DNA of 64,000 bases from Streptomyces aurantiacus (GTDB lineage Bacteria > Actinomycetota > Actinomycetes > Streptomycetales > Streptomycetaceae): the NCBI RefSeq assembly GCF_001418335.1, contig NZ_LIPP01000183.1, positions 1-64,000 of the forward strand, in the 5' to 3' direction. The position numbers and the translations under genes were made by a program. The notes beneath the pieces were generated by a model. That model was not told where the DNA came from, did not search any database, and was given only the letters and a program-made list of their open reading frames with translations. Positions 59,621 to 64,000 of the stretch are shown here, piece by piece (the first letter of the stretch is position 1; each line of letters begins with the position of its first letter).

Positions 59621-60843
59621 GAGACGGCTCCGGGGCGGGCGACCACGAGGTACTCGCGGCGGTACGCGTGCAGGGCGCCGCCGACGAGACCGGCGCCGAC
59701 GAGGCCCGCGGGGAGGACGAAGGGGGCGACCCCGTCCAGGAAGGGCAGCCGCCCGTCGGACAGGGTCTCGTCGATCCGGGACTCCAGTACCTCGACGGCC
59801 CGTGGGTCGGGGCCGTCGAAGGGGCGCTCCTCGGCGATCGTCTCGATCCGGGGCGAGGTCCGCTCGGCGAGCGCGTAGGCCATGGGGGAGGACCGGGTCT
59901 GGGCGTGCTGCGCGAGCAGCGCGTCGGCCGTCAGGAGCGGCACGGCGAGCAGCGGCAACGCGGCGACGGCCAGCGGAATGCTGAGCCGGATCCGGAAGCG
60001 GCGGCGCAGGAACACCCCCGTGCGCCAGAGCCCGGCGGCGAGCAGCACGAGGGCGAGCCCGGAGACCACCGCGGCGGCGACCACACCCCCGCCCCAGGCG
60101 GCCCGGTCCGCGAGCCGTCCGCGCAACTGCCGCTCAAGACCCGTGACCTGGTCCACGATCGAGGTCGCGCCGGAGCCGGTCGTCGCCGGACACGGCGGAA
60201 AGCGCTCCTGGCGGTCCGCGGCGGCGACCGGCCTCGAACAGAGCATGCTGCGCGCGTAACTGAGCTCGGCGTCCCGCAGGACGGAGTCGGCCGCGTGGCC
60301 CTGGGCCTGGCCGATCCACCCCGTGTAGTCGACGACCAGCGCGGACACCACGCGCAGCTCCTGTTCCTCGGCCACGGTCAGCGCGCCGCTGCGGGTGACC
60401 TGGTTCAGGCTCTGCGTCGCCCGCGCCACCCGGGTGCGGTACCGCTCGCTGAGGCCGCTGAGTTCCGCGGCCCCTGTCTCGTCGAGGTTCCGCTCGGCCT
60501 CGCCCTGCGCGATGAACAGCGACGCCTTGGCGTGGGCGAGACCGACCAGCGCGGGCGCGAGACGATCCCGCAGATACGCCGAGTCGTCCCGCACGTCCGC
60601 GTACGCCCAGCCCAGCGTGGAGAACGCCACCACGGCGAGCAGCGGCAGCGCGACGAGCCGCTCCCGCAGGTACGCGCGGTTGCGGCGGCCCGTGGTCGAC
60701 GGCCACGCGTAGCGCCCCAGCCGGCGGGCGAGTTCGGCGACGACGGCCACCGCTCCCCGTGCCGCACGGAGCAGGCGCCCGAGCGGCGCGGTCTCGGCTG
60801 CGGCGCCCCGGGCCGTACGGCCGCGCCGTGCCACGCCGGTCAC
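59617..60843 (-). CDS. Four-TM signalling membrane protein, GlnX-like
   Basis: A 408-residue membrane protein. Predicted helices are LVALPLLAVVAFSTLGWAYA (about 60-80), VVAAAVVSGLALVLLAAGLW, SIPLAVAALPLLAVPLLTAD and VLPAGLVGAGLVGGAL near the C-terminus. A helical extracytoplasmic domain of about 150 residues lies between helices 1 and 2 (LDETGAAELSGLSERYRTRV) with Cys pairs; another lies between helices 3 and 4. This layout matches mycobacterial GlnX, which links the GlnH lipoprotein outside to PknG inside. GTG 60843 overlaps the kinase stop (GTGA); an upstream ATG at 60927 is possible. Confidence 0.75.
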   Translation of the reverse strand: MTGVARRGRTARGAAAETAPLGRLLRAARGAVAVVAELARRLGRYAWPSTTGRRNRAYLRERLVALPLLAVVAFSTLGWAYADVRDDSAYLRDRLAPALVGLAHAKASLFIAQGEAERNLDETGAAELSGLSERYRTRVARATQSLNQVTRSGALTVAEEQELRVVSALVVDYTGWIGQAQGHAADSVLRDAELSYARSMLCSRPVAAADRQERFPPCPATTGSGATSIVDQVTGLERQLRGRLADRAAWGGGVVAAAVVSGLALVLLAAGLWRTGVFLRRRFRIRLSIPLAVAALPLLAVPLLTADALLAQHAQTRSSPMAYALAERTSPRIETIAEERPFDGPDPRAVEVLESRIDETLSDGRLPFLDGVAPFVLPAGLVGAGLVGGALHAYRREYLVVARPGAVS

Positions 60844-63146
60844 TCGCGGACCGTCCGGGCGCTCTTGCCCGGCGCGGTCGTCAGAGCGGTCGTCCGCAGC
60901 CAGGTCGTCAGCCTCTTTCCGAGCCATGGGCTGTCCCGGTGGTGCCGGAAGGCGAGCGGGCGGACCGCGTAGGCACGGTCGAGCAGGGTCTCGGCGACGG
61001 CTCCGTCCTCGGCGGAGCCGGAGCGGGCGGCCTGGTGCGCGAGGGTGAGATACAGGCGGGAGAGTTCCTTGCGCAGCCCGCGCTCGTCGGACGGGAGTCC
61101 CAGCCGTGCGTCGGCGCCCGCGGCCAGCCCGGCAAGACCCGCCGCGTCGACCGCCCCCCGGTCGAGGGCGCCCCGCACCGCCTCCCACACCTCCGCCGTC
61201 ATACGGACCCGGGCCTGCTCGTCCGTCAGGCCGTGCGCGTGGAACAGCCGTACCAGCCGCGCCAGCACCTCGCGGAGCCGCTCGGCCACCTCGTCAGGGC
61301 GCTCGGCGGTGCGCACATGCTCGACGCCGACGCGTACGGCGGCCGTCCGCGCGGCGGTCCGGTGCCGGGAGTGCTGCGGCACCGCGTCCAGGGCCCGTAC
61401 GGCGTCGTCGCACACCCGCTCCCCGCCCAGCGCGAGTCGCGCCCGTGCCGCGCCGAACGCAGCGCTGCCGAGCGACGGGTTGCGCAGCCGCACCGCCTCG
61501 TAGAAGGTCAGCGCCTCCTGCCAGCGGCCGAGGCGCTCGGCGCAGTAGCCGAGCGCCAGCTTCGGCGCGTACTCGCCCGGGATCGCCGCGAACACCTGGT
61601 CGAAGTGGCGCCATGCCGTCTCGACCTGGTCCCGTCCGAGGGCGAGCAGTCCGCGGTGCCAGCCGAGCCGCCAGTCGTAGGGGGCTCGTTCGGCACCGAT
61701 CAGGGTCTCGGCGGACCGCAGCTCACGTTCGGCGGCCTCGCTCGCGTTCCCGGCGCTGCGCAACCGCAGGCGGCAGCGCAGCAGATGGACCTCCGGCGAG
61801 TCCCGCCAGTCCCCGGTGTGCTGCAGCAGTGCCTCGGGAGCGGCGTCGGCCAGCCTGCTCAGCTCGGCGTGATGGACGTCGTACGGGTCGGGCCGCGGGA
61901 CGGGCAGCCGGTGGGCGACCTCGGTGGGCGACGGCGGCGCGTACGGGGCGGGAGCGTCCGGCGCGGCCCACCGGGTGAGGGGCGGCGCGGAACCGAGGGC
62001 CGCGTCGAGCGCGTACGGCGACTGGAAGAAGAGCGGTGACGGCTCGAAGGTCTCCGCTCCGGTCCGCAGCGACCTCAACTCCCGGAAGACTCCCCGCAGT
62101 TGTTCCTCCATCTCCCGTGCGGTGGCGAACCGCTCGGCCCGTTCGGACCGGGTGGCGCGGTGCAGTACCCGGGCGAGCGACACCAGGCCGAGCCCGCGCG
62201 GCGCGGGCGCCGTCATCGAGGGGGCCCCGGTCGGCCGAAGGGCTCCGGCGTCGTCGGACTCCTGCGGTCGGCCCGTCATGTCCAGGCGGCCCAGCTCGGC
62301 CAGGTCGTCGGGTGAGCGGCCGAGACCGGTCAGCCGCCGCAGGGTCTCACCGAGGCTGAACAGGTCGTCCTGGCCGGTGGATTCGCCGTTCGGGCCGACG
62401 GTCGGGGCGCGGAACCCCTCCGTGGTGTGGCCGGGCAGCCCGGCCGAGCGGACGCTCCCGACGTCGATGATCTTCGTGGAGGTGCCGTCGTGCATCACGT
62501 TGTCCGGCTTGAGGTCGCCGTAGACCTTGCCGGGCCGGTCGGCGTGCAGATGCCCGAGCGCGGCCAGGATCCGGACTCCGTAGGCGAGTACGAACTCGTG
62601 GAAGCGGCCGCCGCCGAACTCGTCCGGGTTCATCTGGGCCCGTGCCCGTACCTCTTCCAGGGTGAGGCCGTCGACGTACTGCAGGACGAGGAAGTCGCCG
62701 ACCTCCGGATGGTGTCCGTAGTTGAAGACACGGATGATGTCGCCGTGGCTGAGGTCGACCAGGGCCCGCCGCTCCTGGGCCAGGGCTCCCGCCGAGGCCG
62801 CCGCCTGCTGCGGGTGGAGGATCTTGATGGCGACCTCGCGGTTGTCGACCTTGGTGTCGAGCGCGAGGTAGACCTCGCCCATGCCGCCGTAGCCCAGTGG
62901 CTGGATCAGCCGGTACTGCCCCGCGAGCAGGTGTCCCGAGGGCAGAGGCAGCCCTTCCGGGGTGCCGCCGCGGGACGCCGCTCGCTCCAGCAGGGTGATC
63001 GACGGGAGCAGGGCCGGGTCGGGGCTCTCCTCGGGCAGTTCGACGTGTGCGGCCCGCAGGATCGGCGACGTGACGACGAGCGGGCCGAACGACGCACTGG
63101 ACTCCCGCAGTTCACCGGTCGCCCTGCTGCCCGCTGCCCCCTCCAT
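60840..63146 (-). CDS. PknG-like serine/threonine protein kinase with TPR region
   Basis: A 768-residue cytoplasmic kinase. The kinase domain is at about residues 78-370: ATP loop GYGGMGEVYLA, Lys108 (VAIKIL), catalytic loop VYG-D211-LKPDN, and IID228VGSV in place of DFG, as in PknG. The C-terminal half is TPR-like helices (GEYAPKLALGYCAERLGRWQ). The N-terminal Cys-rich rubredoxin domain of mycobacterial PknG is absent. ATG 63146 is assigned. It is first in the operon and its stop overlaps the GlnX-like gene. It may report extracellular ligand bound by the lipoprotein to metabolism (as PknG does through the GarA/OdhI FHA protein). Confidence 0.9.
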   Translation of the reverse strand: MEGAAGSRATGELRESSASFGPLVVTSPILRAAHVELPEESPDPALLPSITLLERAASRGGTPEGLPLPSGHLLAGQYRLIQPLGYGGMGEVYLALDTKVDNREVAIKILHPQQAAASAGALAQERRALVDLSHGDIIRVFNYGHHPEVGDFLVLQYVDGLTLEEVRARAQMNPDEFGGGRFHEFVLAYGVRILAALGHLHADRPGKVYGDLKPDNVMHDGTSTKIIDVGSVRSAGLPGHTTEGFRAPTVGPNGESTGQDDLFSLGETLRRLTGLGRSPDDLAELGRLDMTGRPQESDDAGALRPTGAPSMTAPAPRGLGLVSLARVLHRATRSERAERFATAREMEEQLRGVFRELRSLRTGAETFEPSPLFFQSPYALDAALGSAPPLTRWAAPDAPAPYAPPSPTEVAHRLPVPRPDPYDVHHAELSRLADAAPEALLQHTGDWRDSPEVHLLRCRLRLRSAGNASEAAERELRSAETLIGAERAPYDWRLGWHRGLLALGRDQVETAWRHFDQVFAAIPGEYAPKLALGYCAERLGRWQEALTFYEAVRLRNPSLGSAAFGAARARLALGGERVCDDAVRALDAVPQHSRHRTAARTAAVRVGVEHVRTAERPDEVAERLREVLARLVRLFHAHGLTDEQARVRMTAEVWEAVRGALDRGAVDAAGLAGLAAGADARLGLPSDERGLRKELSRLYLTLAHQAARSGSAEDGAVAETLLDRAYAVRPLAFRHHRDSPWLGKRLTTWLRTTALTTAPGKSARTVRE

Positions 63147-63292
63147 GCGACCCCAGAATAGACGCGGGGACCCGGAATGACCCCGTGCCGAGGGCGTCGA
63201 ACTCAGTAGCGGCCGATCGGCGCGGCCGCCGAGTGCTGCCCGGCACCCGGGGTCCTGCCGTCATGTCCCCGTCGTCCCGTCATGTCCCCCGT

Positions 63293-63338
63293 CGTCGACT
63301 TCCCGTCGTCCGCCCGGGCGGACGACGGGAAGTCGACG
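63293..63338. terminator. 46-bp perfect palindrome between cupin and kinase genes
   Basis: Arms of 23 bases meet at CGCCC|GGGCG with no loop. It lies 28 bases past the cupin stop. Two copies of a GTCATGTCCCC segment sit just beside it at 63260-63290. Confidence 0.85.
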
Positions 63339-63365
63339 TGACAGGGCCCTGGGCCGGAGGGGGTG

Positions 63366-63728
63366 TCAGTCCGTGGCCTTCGCGTACTCCTGTGCCATGC
63401 CTCCGGCGAAGTCGTACACCACGGTGGGTTCGTCCCCCAGGACCCAGGCGTCGTGGCCGGGCGGGCAGACGAAGACGTCTCCCGGGCCGACCTCGCTCTC
63501 GGCACCGTCGTCCATCCGGATCTGCATGCGGCCCTGGACGACGTATCCGTTGTGATGGACCTGGCAGCTCGTGGTCCCCGCGATCGGTGCCACGGACTCG
63601 GACCAGCGCCAGCCCGGCTCGAACGTCGCCACGGCGAAGTCGAGCCCGGTGAGGTGAACGACTTCCAGGTGGCCACGGGGGAAATCGCGCCGTTCGTCCG
63701 GCTTCTCGACCGTCTTGACCTGCATCAT
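63366..63728 (-). CDS. Cupin-domain protein
   Basis: A 120-residue single-domain cupin. Motif 1 is VHHNGYVVQGRMQIRMDD and motif 2 GPGDVFVCPPGHDAWVLGDE, with a GWRWSESVAP strand before. The metal-binding His residues are partly present (HH, GHD). Function is unknown. The tandem ATG ATG start has GGAGGG six bases upstream. It is a single gene, followed by the perfect palindrome at 63293-63338. Confidence 0.85.
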   Translation of the reverse strand: MMQVKTVEKPDERRDFPRGHLEVVHLTGLDFAVATFEPGWRWSESVAPIAGTTSCQVHHNGYVVQGRMQIRMDDGAESEVGPGDVFVCPPGHDAWVLGDEPTVVYDFAGGMAQEYAKATD

Positions 63729-63891
63729 GACGGTCCCTCCAATCTGCCGTGTCCAACAGCCTCGGGGCCCGGCCGTCGTTCCCGCGACGTCCACGGCGAC
63801 GTTCCCATGGCGTCCACGGGCGAGCCGACCGGAAGCCCTCTCCCGTTCATCGTCCGCCCGCAAGCCGGACTCCGCCATTCGGGGGACCTGG

Positions 63892-64000
63892 TCATCCGGG
63901 CTGTTCCGGTCGGCCCGGCCGGACCAGCCGCTTTTCGGGGATCACGGCCACGCCGAGGATCTCGATCAGCGCCTCGGGCTGCCACAGGGCGGTGCAGCCG
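63892..64000 (-). CDS. Probable RidA-family protein, C-terminus only
   Basis: The reverse strand encodes about 36 residues ending at 63892 and running off the right edge. GCTALWQPEALIEILGVAVI resembles the C-terminal strand of RidA/YjgF proteins (which hydrolyse reactive enamines/imines), but the fragment is too short for a firm call. Confidence 0.45.
   Translation of the reverse strand, partial: GCTALWQPEALIEILGVAVIPEKRLVRPGRPEQPG

Overview
The window is high-GC DNA with strong G/C third-position codon bias, many GTG starts, AGGAGG-type ribosome binding sites, and protein families typical of Streptomyces (DUF5133, DUF6629, DUF574-type methyltransferase, poly-HAMP kinases, SigB/F/G-family sigma factors). 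I read it as chromosomal Streptomyces sequence. Both ends cut through genes: treS at the left and a probable RidA-family gene at the right. I saw no rRNA, tRNA, CRISPR array or intact insertion sequence.

Left part (1-25 kb). The treS-glgE pair of the maltosyl-phosphate (GlgE) alpha-glucan pathway is followed by a DUF5133 gene and a degenerate ATPase-like regulator. Next come mostly stand-alone enzymes: a Tat-exported GH106-like glycosidase, a FadD-type acyl-CoA ligase, an alpha/beta hydrolase, an NPP1-family secreted protein, a GT39-like membrane glycosyltransferase, a secreted endonuclease/exonuclease/phosphatase-fold enzyme, and a large secreted subtilase with a TrmB/LuxR hybrid regulator beside it. 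Then follow a TauD-type dioxygenase, an AhpD-like protein, a GNAT enzyme, and a one-Cys OhrR-type regulator divergent from an HSL-family hydrolase.

Stress-signalling block (25-37 kb). A PP2C phosphatase carrying ANTAR, GAF and PAS domains lies behind a soluble hybrid histidine kinase with about seven HAMP-type repeats. Two divergent SigB/F/G-family sigma genes, Dps, a small hydrophobic protein, a PRC-barrel-like protein with a SigB-like promoter, and an anti-sigma-type ATPase complete the block. The parts fit a general or osmotic stress partner-switching network.

Galactan locus (37-46 kb). A GH30 endo-beta-1,6-galactanase, a GH42 beta-galactosidase, a sugar-binding lipoprotein and two permeases form one leftward operon. 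It is divergent from a LacI-family repressor across two operators 44 bp apart. No ABC ATPase is present, so a shared MsiK-type ATPase is inferred.

Accessory block (46.9-55.1 kb). A tandem array of a Streptomyces-type dispersed repeat precedes a small secreted peptidoglycan-binding protein and a 748-residue secreted protein with three C-terminal repeats. Next is a tight four-gene operon joined by 4-base overlaps: a serine-palmitoyltransferase-like alpha-oxoamine synthase, a GNAT-fold acyltransferase, an NAD(P)-dependent epimerase/reductase, and a condensation-domain acyltransferase. The first three match the logic of bacterial ceramide synthesis (Spt, bCerS, CerR). This is the best candidate for an unusual pathway in the window.

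Right end (55-64 kb). A secreted alpha/beta hydrolase, a DUF574-type methyltransferase and a GNAT protein precede a translationally coupled kinase / four-TM protein / solute-binding lipoprotein operon. That operon resembles the mycobacterial GlnX-GlnH-PknG signalling system, but the kinase lacks the rubredoxin domain and the binding protein is larger than GlnH. A cupin gene and the RidA-like fragment close the window. Several intergenic hairpins are very long or perfect (52 bp at 34844-34895, 46 bp at 63293-63338).
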